Shown: positions 42,582 to 51,028 of the stretch, piece by piece
How the letters are laid out: each line of letters opens with the position of its first letter
How positions within the stretch are numbered: position 1 is the stretch's first letter
Program-made: the position numbers and the translations under genes
Notes under the pieces: generated by a model
What the model saw: the letters and a program-made list of their open reading frames with translations, nothing else
Databases searched by the model: none
What the model was told of the DNA's origin: nothing
Origin: Nitrospira sp.
GTDB taxonomy: Bacteria; Nitrospirota; Nitrospiria; Nitrospirales; Nitrospiraceae
Assembly (NCBI GenBank): GCA_009594995.1
Contig: VOPR01000036.1
Coordinates: 1-64,000 of the forward strand
DNA: 64,000 bases
Reading direction: 5' to 3'

Positions 42582-43472
42582 ATGGGACGAGCCGGTCGGT
42601 ATGCGGGCGGTTTCATGGCGTGGTGTTGTCTGTGTCTGATGGTCGCCTGCGGCGAGCCGGCCGGCGACGCCTACTGCGAAGCCAACGGCAAAGGCAATCA
42701 GCAGGCCCTCGAGCTCCTCACCAACGTTCTCGAGAAAAAACGCACGCAGCCCGGACTCTATCTCGCGCGTGCCCGCTGCTTGTACTTCCTCGGCTCCTAT
42801 GCGGAAGCCCTGCAAGATGCGTCGGAAGTCATTCGACGCCTGCCGAACAAGGCCGATGCCTATCTCATCCGTGCCAAGGCGGGCAAGATGCTCGGCCAGA
42901 TCCCACAGGCGTTGGACGACTATTCGACATCGATCCGTCTTCACCCGAGTGCGGAGGCGCATTATGGCCGCGGGCTGACCTATGTGCGAGAGTATCAGGG
43001 GAAAGACCGCGAGGCGATCGACGATTTCACCGCCGCCATCCGGTTAGACGCCAGGCATGTCGGGGCCTACAAATCCCGCGCCGAAATCTACAGCCGTCAC
43101 GAGCAGTATCAGAATGCCCTGCAGGATTCCGAGGTGGTGCTCAGGCTAGATCCCGCCACGCCGAATGCTTACTGCAACGTCGGATTCGCCCATTACGCGC
43201 TGGGGCACGACGCTGAAGGCCGCAAGTTCCTGAACACCTGTTATCAGAAAGATCCCGATCCCAACACGCGTGGCTATTACGAAACGGAAGTGCGGAAGGT
43301 GCTTGTTGCGCGGCAGCCAAGGCGCAACAGCGGCGGGTATCAGCCGGAAGGGCGGGAGAAGACGCCATACGATCGAGACATGGAGCGGCAGCAGAACGTC
43401 TATGAGAGTCTGCGCAATTCAGGGTTCAACGACCGGGCCGAGGCCTGTCGGACGGATGGGTCGAAGTGTTGA
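42582..43472 (+). CDS. TPR lipoprotein
   Basis: 296 residues with lipobox MVAC near residue 23. Five to six tetratricopeptide repeats span about 40-240 (e.g. GLYLARARCLYFLGSYAEAL, ADAYLIRAKAGKMLGQIPQA, HYGRGLTYVREYQGKDREAI). The C-terminal 60 residues are polar and end in a Cys pair region (ACRTDGSKC). A protein-protein scaffold at the membrane is likely. The palindromic repeat element begins 8 nt after the stop. Confidence 0.85.
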   Translation: MGRAGRYAGGFMAWCCLCLMVACGEPAGDAYCEANGKGNQQALELLTNVLEKKRTQPGLYLARARCLYFLGSYAEALQDASEVIRRLPNKADAYLIRAKAGKMLGQIPQALDDYSTSIRLHPSAEAHYGRGLTYVREYQGKDREAIDDFTAAIRLDARHVGAYKSRAEIYSRHEQYQNALQDSEVVLRLDPATPNAYCNVGFAHYALGHDAEGRKFLNTCYQKDPDPNTRGYYETEVRKVLVARQPRRNSGGYQPEGREKTPYDRDMERQQNVYESLRNSGFNDRAEACRTDGSKC

Positions 43473-43479
43473 GAGGGGC

Positions 43480-43574
43480 GGGGTGGCCTGCCGGGTCTCC
43501 TGTGCTCGCGCAACGCGCGGCTTCAGAAAGCCCTCGTTGGACGACGCGCACTGGGAGACCCGGTAGGCCACCCC
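43480..43574 (+). repeat. Palindromic intergenic element, copy A
   Basis: A 95-nt imperfect palindrome just after the TPR gene. Outer arms 43480-43500 and 43554-43574 pair over 21 bp with one G-U. Inside is an inner hairpin GGCTT-CAGA-AAGCC (43519-43532) preceded by the block GTGCTCGCG, then AACGCGC. Copy B is at 60753-60820. It resembles REP/BIME-type or terminator elements. Confidence 0.8.
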
Positions 43575-43688
43575 TTGGAGAGTAGGGCAAGAAAGTGGAG
43601 GGAGCACTAAACAGGACACTCATAGATAAGGATAGAGAGGGCGCAGCCGCCGCGTCCTTCTTGCTCGCCGACATTGCCCACACAAAAG

Positions 43689-44036
43689 ATGGGGGCTCAG
43701 AAATCTTCAGTAGAGGCGTGCAACCACAATGATGTCATGATCACGGCCTACCAGCGGCGATGGCTATTAAGAGCTATGCTACTACGCAGATTCGCCTGGA
43801 TAGCAGTTGCCACGTTCTTTCTTGCAGTGTTTCTTGATCGCGCTGGGTTCTCTTCGTTTATATTTGAACTCGCTGGCGCATGTGCGTTCATTTTCTTAAC
43901 CATATTTGTCTTGTTTACCTTTCTTAATTCATGTCCCCGCTGTGGAAAGAATTTTTATTCGAGTTGGTTTCGTGGGGCGAATGCTTTTACAAGCCGCTGT
44001 ATGAATTGCAGGCTCAGTTGGAAGGATCTTATATGA
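43689..44036 (+). CDS. Small membrane protein with C-terminal zinc ribbon
   Basis: About 115 residues. Two membrane helices (WIAVATFFLAVFLDRAGF; LAGACAFIFLTIFVLFTFLN) are followed by a four-Cys ribbon: CPRCGKNF and CMNC. Base composition is clearly more AT-rich than the neighbours, suggesting transfer. The start is uncertain: ATG 43689 or 43737 (no good ribosome-binding site for either). Function unknown. Confidence 0.6.
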   Translation: MGAQKSSVEACNHNDVMITAYQRRWLLRAMLLRRFAWIAVATFFLAVFLDRAGFSSFIFELAGACAFIFLTIFVLFTFLNSCPRCGKNFYSSWFRGANAFTSRCMNCRLSWKDLI

Positions 44037-44219
44037 TATTGGAGGCGCCGTGATTTCTGTGTGAAGCCTGAGCCGAACATGTGTATGGCATGAAAAGGCA
44101 GATATAGGTTCAGGGAAGGGTAGGCCGCGGCCGTTGTTGGTCGCTTGTGCTGATGAGCTCCAATTGACAGCCACCTGCCGTCATCGGTAGGCTAAAAGAG
44201 AAAAACGGGAGGGTTTGTG

Positions 44220-44516
44220 ATGGCACTTCTTCTCGCGTTCTGCCTCATCTTTTCCGCAGTCATTCCTGTATCAGCCGCTGACAGTACTCAGACCACCGCG
44301 GCCACAGTGATCAAGGCCGATGTCTTGTATTGGGAAGAGGGCGAACTGATCGTCAAAGAATTCTCCGGTCACCAAGAACGGCTGAAGGTGACGCCGGAGA
44401 CCAAAATCGAGGGCGTGGTCGGCGGACGGTTAAAAACCGGTGACAAGATCGTGGCGCAGATCACCGACGACCGTACGGCACTTTCGATCAAATTGCAGCT
44501 TCCAGACGACAAGTAG
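44220..44516 (+). CDS. Small exported protein of unknown function, 98 aa
   Basis: ATG 44220 has GGGAGGG 6 nt upstream. Signal peptide 1-20 (ending VSAA). The mature part is a small beta-rich domain (IKADVLYWEEGELIVKEFSG; LKVTPETKIEGVVGGRLKTGDKI) resembling OB-fold/DUF5666-like periplasmic domains. No assigned function. Confidence 0.75.
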   Translation: MALLLAFCLIFSAVIPVSAADSTQTTAATVIKADVLYWEEGELIVKEFSGHQERLKVTPETKIEGVVGGRLKTGDKIVAQITDDRTALSIKLQLPDDK

Positions 44517-44639
44517 GGGGTTCGCGCACAGGCTGCTCAAGATGGCCGTCCAGCGCGGCCGCATCCCATAAAGGCCCGTGTCGTATGGTGGGGGCCTGAA
44601 TGATGCGCGCCAAAGCCGGTGGCCATTTTCGACAGCCTG

Positions 44640-45359
44640 CTAATCGAGGATCGAGAAGGCGCCGATGAAATAGGGCCCTTTCGCAGCCTGCGCCCCCCTG
44701 ATCCGCACTTCAACCACATCCTGCACCCATCCGCCGACGAGCCAGGGATTGGGCGCCAGGTTCGACCAGTACCACCAGCTGCCGTTGGATTTCTTGAACC
44801 AGAACTGAATCGGTTCGGTACCGGTCACTCGAATGATCGGCATGTCGAAGACGCGTGGCTGGTGGGTCACGCGATCTTCCATCCAGATTTTGATCCAGTG
44901 ATCCTTGCCATGCGTGCCGAGTGTTCGCGGTTCATGGATCCAATCGGCGGCCATGCAGCTGTCGCCTACTGTCCGTCCAAAGCCCGCTCCAGGACCATCT
45001 CCCGGATCGACAAAACAGGGCGTGAGTAAGCTTGGGCTATCGAATGTCAGATGAATATGTCCGTAGGTCATGTCTTCGACATTGATGTAGTTACCAAAGC
45101 AGCGATGGCGATACGTCCAGCAAGCTTGATGGGTGGCGTTGCACGGTTGCAACTCGCCTGAATTATCGATGCCGGTGGGGACGCCGAAGTTGCCCCGTGC
45201 CTGTCCATAGATATAAGTCAACGCAAAGGTGTTATCGAAATCGACGACACAATCCCCGAGCCAGTTGTGAGCCGAAGCCGGCTCGGCCGTCAGGAAGAGT
45301 CCGCCCAGAATAATCGTCAGGCAGAGCATCAGCTGCGCGGCGATTGGTATTGGCTTCAT
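44640..45359 (-). CDS. Exported Cys-containing protein of unknown function
   Basis: 239 residues with a signal peptide (1-30, ending ASA). Eight or so cysteines in the mature part (GDCVVDF, QPCNATHQACWTYRHRCFGN, LLTPCFVD, GDSCMAADW) suggest disulfides in the periplasm or outside the cell. Rich in Trp, Gly and His (DHWIKIWMEDRVTHQP; NGSWWYWSNLAP). AAGGAAG ribosome-binding site. No family recognised. Confidence 0.75.
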   Translation of the reverse strand: MKPIPIAAQLMLCLTIILGGLFLTAEPASAHNWLGDCVVDFDNTFALTYIYGQARGNFGVPTGIDNSGELQPCNATHQACWTYRHRCFGNYINVEDMTYGHIHLTFDSPSLLTPCFVDPGDGPGAGFGRTVGDSCMAADWIHEPRTLGTHGKDHWIKIWMEDRVTHQPRVFDMPIIRVTGTEPIQFWFKKSNGSWWYWSNLAPNPWLVGGWVQDVVEVRIRGAQAAKGPYFIGAFSILD

Positions 45360-45421
45360 GATGGCTTCCTTTCTTCCTCTGATCGGGATTCGACAAAGCG
45401 AGTCAGCTGCCGCCCATGCCG

Positions 45422-45823
45422 TTACTTCTTGTCCGCACCCGTTCCTGCAACGTCCCGTAGTCGTTGAAAGGCCTGCGCGCGCTCGGCTTCCGGCAGAAGG
45501 AGAGCCGCATGGTGATAGCGATCCACCAAGTGCTGCTTCTGCCGGAAGTTTGTGGCTTGGGTAATTTGAATGAGGAGCCCGTTCAGATCGACTCGCTCAG
45601 AAGGATTGACTTGGTGCCGTGACGATTCCGCCAGCATAGCGCGCACCTCGTCATCGCTGGCCTGGCGCGGGCCCTGCACCGTTTGTCCTGCTTCCCCGAC
45701 CGGCCCTCCCGGCACAAACTGATGAGGCGGCGGCGGGACGCAGCCATACAGAACCATCAGTGCCATGACCACGACGCGTGGAACTGCCGATCTCTCGTGC
45801 CGTCTATATACAACGTTGTGCAT
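45422..45823 (-). CDS. Lipoprotein of unknown function, 133 aa
   Basis: Start ATG 45823 with GAGGAGG 5 nt upstream. The signal (after an Arg/His-rich leader) ends in the lipobox LYGC near residue 28, followed by a Pro-rich stretch (VPPPPHQFVPGGPVGEAG) and a helical C-terminal domain (LLIQITQATNFRQKQHLVDR, ALLLPEAERAQAFQRLRD). A promoter and two tandem palindromes lie upstream. Function unknown. Confidence 0.72.
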   Translation of the reverse strand: MHNVVYRRHERSAVPRVVVMALMVLYGCVPPPPHQFVPGGPVGEAGQTVQGPRQASDDEVRAMLAESSRHQVNPSERVDLNGLLIQITQATNFRQKQHLVDRYHHAALLLPEAERAQAFQRLRDVAGTGADKK

Positions 45824-45935
45824 GGCGCCTCCTCTTCAATCATCTGCAATGTATGAGCAGGTGTTGAGGACGACTCTTTTGTGATGACGAGTAGGCAACC
45901 TTTGCGCCATGCCATCCGCATGGAACATATGTGCG

Positions 45936-45965
45936 AAATAACAATCGTTTGGAATTTTGTCGCAA
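45936..45965 (-). promoter_or_regulatory. Possible promoter of the 45422-45823 lipoprotein gene
   Basis: Reverse strand: TTGCGA (45965-45960), 18 nt, TTATTT (45941-45936). The leader would be about 105 nt. Confidence 0.35.
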
Positions 45966-45996
45966 TGACGAAGGGCGCATCGACCTCTGTGGGCGG

Positions 45997-46034
45997 GTAT
46001 CGCATACGATACAGAGCCGTATCCCATCGGATAC
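45997..46034. promoter_or_regulatory. Tandem palindromic operator
   Basis: Two related 16-bp perfect palindromes, GTATCG-CATA-CGATAC (45997-46012) and GTATCC-CATC-GGATAC (46019-46034), are spaced 22 bp centre to centre, so a regulator would bind both on the same DNA face. They lie about 75 and 97 bp upstream of the proposed start of transcription of the lipoprotein gene. CTACGTAG follows at 46036-46043. Confidence 0.6.
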
Positions 46035-46223
46035 GACTACGTAGATCGTCAGCATCCTGTCAGTCGCACAGGAAACTGTCACTCGACAATGTGGAGCGGG
46101 ACGGAGAATTGCCAGCAGGAAGTGGTGCAGCGTTGCGAACCAAGGCTCCTCGGACTGTGCCGGCCGGGAGGCGATGGAAGGATGGACGAAGAATCTGAAG
46201 GAAAGCGAGCGACCGCCGTCAGG

Positions 46224-46352
46224 CTATCGCCGCTTCCGCAATCGCACGGGCTGGCGGCGCTGGAACCAGTCGCGGATCAATGTGCCGATGACAAGGGCCG
46301 GAACGGCGAGCAGCCAGACATACCAACTTGCCCAAAGCGCGGGGTCATGCAT
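46224..46352 (-). CDS. Small single-helix membrane protein, 42 aa
   Basis: The reverse strand from ATG 46352 encodes MHDPALWASWYVWLLAVPAL followed by VIGTLIRDWFQRRQPVRLRKRR. GGAGGA lies 7 nt before this ATG (an ATG six nt earlier is too close). One membrane helix (about 10-26) then a strongly basic tail, so the C-terminus should stay in the cytoplasm. It lies downstream of the AEC transporter on the same strand (225-nt gap). Function unknown. Confidence 0.6.
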   Translation of the reverse strand: MHDPALWASWYVWLLAVPALVIGTLIRDWFQRRQPVRLRKRR

Positions 46353-46577
46353 GATCATTCCTCCGGTGTGTGTGCTGGTCTGTAGAGCAAGCCCCATACC
46401 GGCGTTCGCAATATCGAGGAATCATGCCGTAGCCGCAAAACCTTCGGCCAATTGCCGAATTGAGCGGCGTTGGGGGCAATGCGCCACGTCGCAAATCGCG
46501 CCAGGCAATTTTTGCCGTCGCAAAAATCTCACAGCCCGTGCTGTCGTTCCCACAGCTGGTGGGTTCCTGCGCACCCG
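46353..46577. other. Gap between the AEC transporter and the small membrane protein, with hairpin
   Basis: Contains a perfect 8-bp inverted repeat ATTTTTGC-CGTC-GCAAAAAT (46507-46526) about 50 nt after the transporter stop. In either direction the stem has an A/T flank, so it could terminate transcription. Nothing else noted. Confidence 0.4.
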
Positions 46578-47492
46578 CTAGCCAAACAGCAACAGCGTGA
46601 GGTGGGGGAGCCATGGAAGCAGGGCGACCCCGACGCAGATCGAGAGTGCCACGATCGAGGTAACCAGGTCTTCGTCCAATCCCGTGTCCGCTGCAAAGAT
46701 CACCGCGGTGACTGCCGATGGCATTGCGGCGACGAGCACAACGACGGCCCGCTCCATCTCGGAGAGGTTCAACACAAAGGTTGCAGTAATTCCGAGGAGC
46801 AGCCCGCCGATCATGCGGAGCGCCACGCCGGCGCATGCTACAGCCCACGCCCGACGCACGGCGGTAAAACTGATCGATAACCCCAGCACCAGGCTGGCCA
46901 AGGGTGTGGTTGTGAGGTGAATGGGTGTGAGGAGGTCGCGCAACCAGGCGGGAAGATGAACAGCAAACAGTGAGAGCAGGAGGCTGCCGCAGAGCGCCCA
47001 CAGCGGCGGGGAAGACACAAACCGCACCATGGGAGACCGCGCATTGGAACTCGTGGCGCCATGCCACACCGCAATGCCGTAAAGCACTGTCAGCGTCAGC
47101 GTGGTCTGCCCCAGATCAAACAAGATCGCTTGCGCTAGCCCCCTGTCGCCCAGCGTGGCGAGGACGACCGGGTAGGCGAAATAGACTGAATTGATGCAGC
47201 CGGTGCCGAGCATGAATCCGCCCCGGGTTGGGCGGGGTAGATGTAGCAGCCGGGAGAGGTGCCAGGAGACGAGCAGCATTGGCAGGGTCACCAGGCAGGC
47301 GGCCAGCGGGAGTTTCCATGCCGTGGGTGCGAAGGTCACTTGATCCAGGGACACGAGAATAGTGGCGGGTAGACTGATGGAAAACACGAAGGCTGCCAGG
47401 CGTTCCGCATGCGTTTTGCCGAGCAGGCCGGATGCACGGAGCAGCGCGCCGAGAAGAAAAATGCCAATGAAGGCTTGGAGCGTGGCGGGCAT
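46578..47492 (-). CDS. AEC-family (auxin efflux carrier-type) transporter
   Basis: 304 residues, ten predicted membrane helices (e.g. ALLRASGLLGKTHAERLAAFVFSISLPATILVSL; GTGCINSVYFAYPVVLATLG). This matches the AEC/MEM-trans family that exports or imports organic acids in bacteria. The internal pair of five-helix repeats is visible. Substrate cannot be told. No Shine-Dalgarno sequence is seen before ATG 47492. Divergent from the MFS gene. Confidence 0.88.
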   Translation of the reverse strand: MPATLQAFIGIFLLGALLRASGLLGKTHAERLAAFVFSISLPATILVSLDQVTFAPTAWKLPLAACLVTLPMLLVSWHLSRLLHLPRPTRGGFMLGTGCINSVYFAYPVVLATLGDRGLAQAILFDLGQTTLTLTVLYGIAVWHGATSSNARSPMVRFVSSPPLWALCGSLLLSLFAVHLPAWLRDLLTPIHLTTTPLASLVLGLSISFTAVRRAWAVACAGVALRMIGGLLLGITATFVLNLSEMERAVVVLVAAMPSAVTAVIFAADTGLDEDLVTSIVALSICVGVALLPWLPHLTLLLFG

Positions 47493-47602
47493 CGGTGGGA
47501 GCGTAACAGAAAACCGGGCGCAAGAGGAGGCAGGGGCCGCGGTGAATCATACCGCCTTTTTTTGTGCGCCGGCGTCGCGAGCCTGGTACGATGGCCCATT
47601 CC

Positions 47603-48829
47603 ATGAATCAGGCGCAGCCATCAGTGCAACCGCGACAAGCGGCGGTCTTCTTTATCCTCGTCACGGTCGTGCTCGACATGCTGTCGTTCGGGATCATCAT
47701 TCCCGTGCTGCCGAAACTGGTCGAAGAGTTTCTGGGCGGCGATACGGCGCAGGCGGCGGAGATCTATGGTCTCATGGGCACGTCGTGGGCGTTGATGCAG
47801 TTTGTCTGTTCGCCGATTCAAGGCGCGTTATCCGACCGATTCGGGCGGCGCCCGGTGGTGTTGCTCTCCAACCTGGGGCTTGGCCTCGATTTTATCCTCA
47901 TGGCGTTGGCACCCAGTTTGGCCTGGCTCTTTGCCGGGCGAGTGATTTCCGGAATCGCCTCATCGAGCTTCAGCACCGCCGGCGCCTATATCGCTGACGT
48001 GACACCGCCGGACAAACGCGCCGCCGCGTTCGGCATGATGGGCGCGTCGTTCGGACTGGGCTTCGTTTTGGGGCCTGCCGTTGGCGGTCTGCTGGGCGCA
48101 CTTGATCCACGCTGGCCTTTCTGGGGCGCCGCTGCCACGAGTCTGCTGAATGCCTGTTATGGATTCTTCGTGTTGCCGGAATCGCTTCCGGTCGAGAAAC
48201 GGGCGCCGTTCCGATGGACGCGGGCCAATCCGGCTGGTGCCTTGATGCTTCTGCGCTCCCATCACGAACTCTTCGGTCTGGCGACTGCGAATTTTTTGAT
48301 GAACCTGGCCCACGGGGTGCTGCCGAGCGTCGCCGTCTTGTACTTGGGCTATCGATACGGCTGGGGGCCGTCGGCGGTGGGATTCACGCTTGCCGGGGTC
48401 GGGGTCTGTGCCATGATCGTCCAAGGCACCCTGGTACGGCCGATTACGGCGAGGCTGGGCGAGCGTCGCACGCTGCTCACCGGGCTGCTGTGCGGCGCGA
48501 CCGGGTTTGCCATCTACGGGCTTGCGCCCACGCCACTCATCTATTGTCTTGGTATCCCCGTGATGGCGTTCTGGGGGCTTGCCGGTCCGTCCGCGCAGGT
48601 GTTCATGACGCGCCGGGTCAGCGCATCCGAGCAGGGACAATTACAAGGGGCGATTGCGAGTCTCACCGGTATCGCCGGCCTGATCGGCCCGACGTTGTTC
48701 ACTCAGACCTTTGCGGCCTTCATCGGCCCGCAGGCCGACTGGCACCTGCCGGGTGCACCCTATCTGCTCTCGACGATGCTGCTGCTGGTTGGCGCGGCGA
48801 CGGCCTGGCGAGCGACCAGGCCGATGTAA
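47603..48829 (+). CDS. MFS transporter, TetA/DHA1-like
   Basis: 408 residues from ATG 47603 (ATG 47591 is also possible). Twelve membrane helices. Motif A between helices 2 and 3 is GALSDRFGRRPVVLLS, and motif C is in helix 5 (GLGFVLGPAVGGLLG). Closest to the TetA/DHA1 drug-proton antiporters. A possible extended -10 (TGGTACGAT, ending 47592) leaves almost no leader. Divergent from the AEC gene. Export of a toxic compound is inferred only from the family. Confidence 0.88.
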   Translation: MNQAQPSVQPRQAAVFFILVTVVLDMLSFGIIIPVLPKLVEEFLGGDTAQAAEIYGLMGTSWALMQFVCSPIQGALSDRFGRRPVVLLSNLGLGLDFILMALAPSLAWLFAGRVISGIASSSFSTAGAYIADVTPPDKRAAAFGMMGASFGLGFVLGPAVGGLLGALDPRWPFWGAAATSLLNACYGFFVLPESLPVEKRAPFRWTRANPAGALMLLRSHHELFGLATANFLMNLAHGVLPSVAVLYLGYRYGWGPSAVGFTLAGVGVCAMIVQGTLVRPITARLGERRTLLTGLLCGATGFAIYGLAPTPLIYCLGIPVMAFWGLAGPSAQVFMTRRVSASEQGQLQGAIASLTGIAGLIGPTLFTQTFAAFIGPQADWHLPGAPYLLSTMLLLVGAATAWRATRPM

Positions 48830-48873
48830 TCGGGACGGTCGTGGTGCAACGGGTGAGCTGTGTTCATGCCTGC

Positions 48874-49830
48874 CTACCGGACACCGTGCACGAAAAGTTC
48901 CCGGCTGCGATAAATGGCCAAGGCCCGCATCTCCGCCTCTTCGGCCTCTGTCTGCTGTCCCAATTGTCTATGGAGGTCCGCAAGGAGCGACCAGGCATCC
49001 GCCTCACCGGCGGCATCGTGTATCGCCTGGGCAATCTGGAGGGCGCGTTTTCCCAGCGCCACCCGATGAGTGAGCGAGTCCTTTCCTCGATCGAGCCGCG
49101 CAAGTCGCAGATGCAGCATGCCCTCGAAGGGCAGGTGGTGTTCCGTCTGGGCCAGGGTCAGGGCGTCTAAATAATTTGTACGGGCGTCTTCAATGTGCCC
49201 CAGCAGCCAATGGGCATCGCCAAGTGCCACGGTGGCGGTAAACTGCTGATCCACATGGCGTCGGGTACGCGCTTCTTCCGCCGCCTGCTGTAAGGACCGG
49301 AGTCCGGCCTCTGCCGAACCTTCGACGACTTGCAGCAGTCCCAACTGCACCATCGTCTCGTTCCATCCTCTTGCATTCCTCACGCGGGTAAAGAGTGCGG
49401 CGGCTCGGGTCAGGGCGTCGCGCGACTCGTCGCGTTGTCCCAGTTGTGCGGCCACGCGGCCCATTGCCAACAGGGCTTCGGCATGGGCGGATCGATCAGA
49501 AGCTTGGGCGAAGATTTGTTCCGCCTCCTGCAAGGACGTATGGGCCTCTTGCAGCTTGCCTTGCCGCTCATGCACGCGTGCAATCTTCACCAGGGTCGTG
49601 GCGATGCCCTGGTTTTGCTTCTTCTCCCGGAACTTTGAGAGCGCGAGTTGGTAATAGGTCAACGTTTCTGGCCAATGTTCCTGCTGGTCGTGAACCTCAC
49701 CGATGCGAAGCAATTCATGGCCGGAAAGCTGGTTGGGAGACGCGGTTGGTGTGACCTGTGCCGGAGGAATGGCCAAGGCCTGGGGTGGGGTCGGCAGAAG
49801 CCAGAGCAGGAGGAACCAGAAACCGATCAT
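48874..49830 (-). CDS. Exported TPR protein
   Basis: 318 residues. Signal peptide 1-20 (ending ALA), then about six TPR-like helix pairs from about 40 to 310 (HELLRIGEVHDQQEHWPETL; TTLVKIARVHERQGKLQEAH; ADAWSLLADLHRQLGQQTEA). Rich in Gln and Ala. A periplasmic scaffold is likely. GGAG ribosome-binding site 8 nt before the ATG. Converges with the MFS gene. Confidence 0.82.
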   Translation of the reverse strand: MIGFWFLLLWLLPTPPQALAIPPAQVTPTASPNQLSGHELLRIGEVHDQQEHWPETLTYYQLALSKFREKKQNQGIATTLVKIARVHERQGKLQEAHTSLQEAEQIFAQASDRSAHAEALLAMGRVAAQLGQRDESRDALTRAAALFTRVRNARGWNETMVQLGLLQVVEGSAEAGLRSLQQAAEEARTRRHVDQQFTATVALGDAHWLLGHIEDARTNYLDALTLAQTEHHLPFEGMLHLRLARLDRGKDSLTHRVALGKRALQIAQAIHDAAGEADAWSLLADLHRQLGQQTEAEEAEMRALAIYRSRELFVHGVR

Positions 49831-50452
49831 GATGATGCTCCATCAGGGGCGCAAAGTTGTGGCCTAGGCGAAAGTCTTTTGGCCCCGTAACCTTGCATCT
49901 GTCTCCCGATCAGGTCAAGTGATCAACGGCTCTTCCGGATGCTTGCCTCGCCTATTCCAGAGGGGTAAGATCAAACTTCCCGCCAAACATCTGTGGAGGT
50001 GCTATGTCTACGACACGCACGACTCCCAAACGAGCCCGGAACTCTCACATCGCAGTATCGAACGGTCGCGCAACCAATTGGCCGATTTGGCCGCCTTTCA
50101 TGGCAGGGGCCGGTCCATCCGCAGCCTGGAAGACTGTGATCAGGAGAGGGACGCATTCCGATTCCGGCCTGGCGCATACGGTGGTCGTCATGGCACGAAT
50201 CCAGGCCAGGCGGTTAAAGTTTCCTGCACACACTGGTCGCGGCCATTGCCGGTGATCGTCTGATGATCGATGTGTGCGCATGACGAAGGAGCAAGGGGCC
50301 GGGGCAACGAGCGTTGACGCAGGATGGTGTCAGCATTAAGGACAACTCGACGTTTCACATTCTGCGCGACTGCTCCGGTGCGGTGTGGTCAGGGAACGGA
50401 TCGCGGATCACTGCGGCAACAGGACGTCGTCACGAGTCGAGGGAGGTGGCAT
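49831..50452. other. 620-nt gap with little content
   Basis: Apart from the doubtful ORF at 50004-50255, I find no RNA, repeat or promoter that I can support. GGGAGG at 50441-50446 is the ribosome-binding site of the next gene. Confidence 0.5.
50004..50255 (+). CDS. Doubtful small basic ORF, 83 aa
   Basis: ATG 50004 has GGAGG 5 nt upstream, the only strong sign of translation. The product (MSTTRTTPKRARNSHIAVSN...) is basic, without signal peptide, membrane helix or recognisable domain. Another frame over the same DNA is also open for more than 300 nt. It could be the remains of a broken gene. Confidence 0.3.
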   Translation: MSTTRTTPKRARNSHIAVSNGRATNWPIWPPFMAGAGPSAAWKTVIRRGTHSDSGLAHTVVVMARIQARRLKFPAHTGRGHCR

Positions 50453-50812
50453 ATGGGGCCAACCAAGGCAATCGTCAAACAACAGGCGCTCTACGATGCG
50501 GTGAGCGGCAAACTCATACAGAACGGATTTGAAAGCCAGCAGGCCATGGAAGATTATGTGCGGCAGCACTATATCGTCATGCCGGTGCGTGACCATGCCG
50601 GCAATCCCTGGCAACTGGATGGAAAACCGGTGTATTGCCTCCACGGGGTGCAATATGAAACGGTGGACGACCAGCGGGTGCATCTTACCCGTTGCCCGGA
50701 TTGCGGAGGGATGGGGATCAGGGCGGACGAACTCACCGTCGAATCCGATTGTATTCGTTGTACGGCCTGTGGGCATGAGTTCGATGCACGATTGGAGATG
50801 ATGGAGACGTAA
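50453..50812 (+). CDS. Small zinc-ribbon protein, 119 aa
   Basis: ATG 50453 follows GGGAGG. The N-terminal half (QQALYDAVSGKLIQNGFESQ, then QAMEDYVRQHYIVMPVRDHA) looks helical; the C-terminal half has CPDCGGMGIRA and CIRCTACGHEF, i.e. five Cys and one His able to bind zinc. No named family recognised. It lies two genes before the Lys-rich AAA-like protein, as a small zinc protein also accompanies the second copy near 63.5 kb. Confidence 0.7.
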   Translation: MGPTKAIVKQQALYDAVSGKLIQNGFESQQAMEDYVRQHYIVMPVRDHAGNPWQLDGKPVYCLHGVQYETVDDQRVHLTRCPDCGGMGIRADELTVESDCIRCTACGHEFDARLEMMET

Positions 50813-51028
50813 GGTCTACGGGCCTTCCGACAGGGATGGATTCAGGAGAGATGGCTGTGGGAGCTGTCGCTGGTGTCGGCTTGCGACATGGTTGTGCTGT
50901 TGAGGATGTAGGCGAAGAAATTCCCCAGGTGGAAACAGAACCGGTTATACTCAGAGCCCTCGTGCAGCGTGAGAGTGGGTGGTTGAGTGCTGGTTGGGAA
51001 ATGAGAGAACCGGAAAGGGACGAAGGAC

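Noticed and set aside
46345..47067. 240-codon open frame on the minus strand overlapping the AEC gene
   Set aside because: A shadow frame: Arg/His/Pro-rich with no domain, while the other frame encodes a clear ten-helix transporter.
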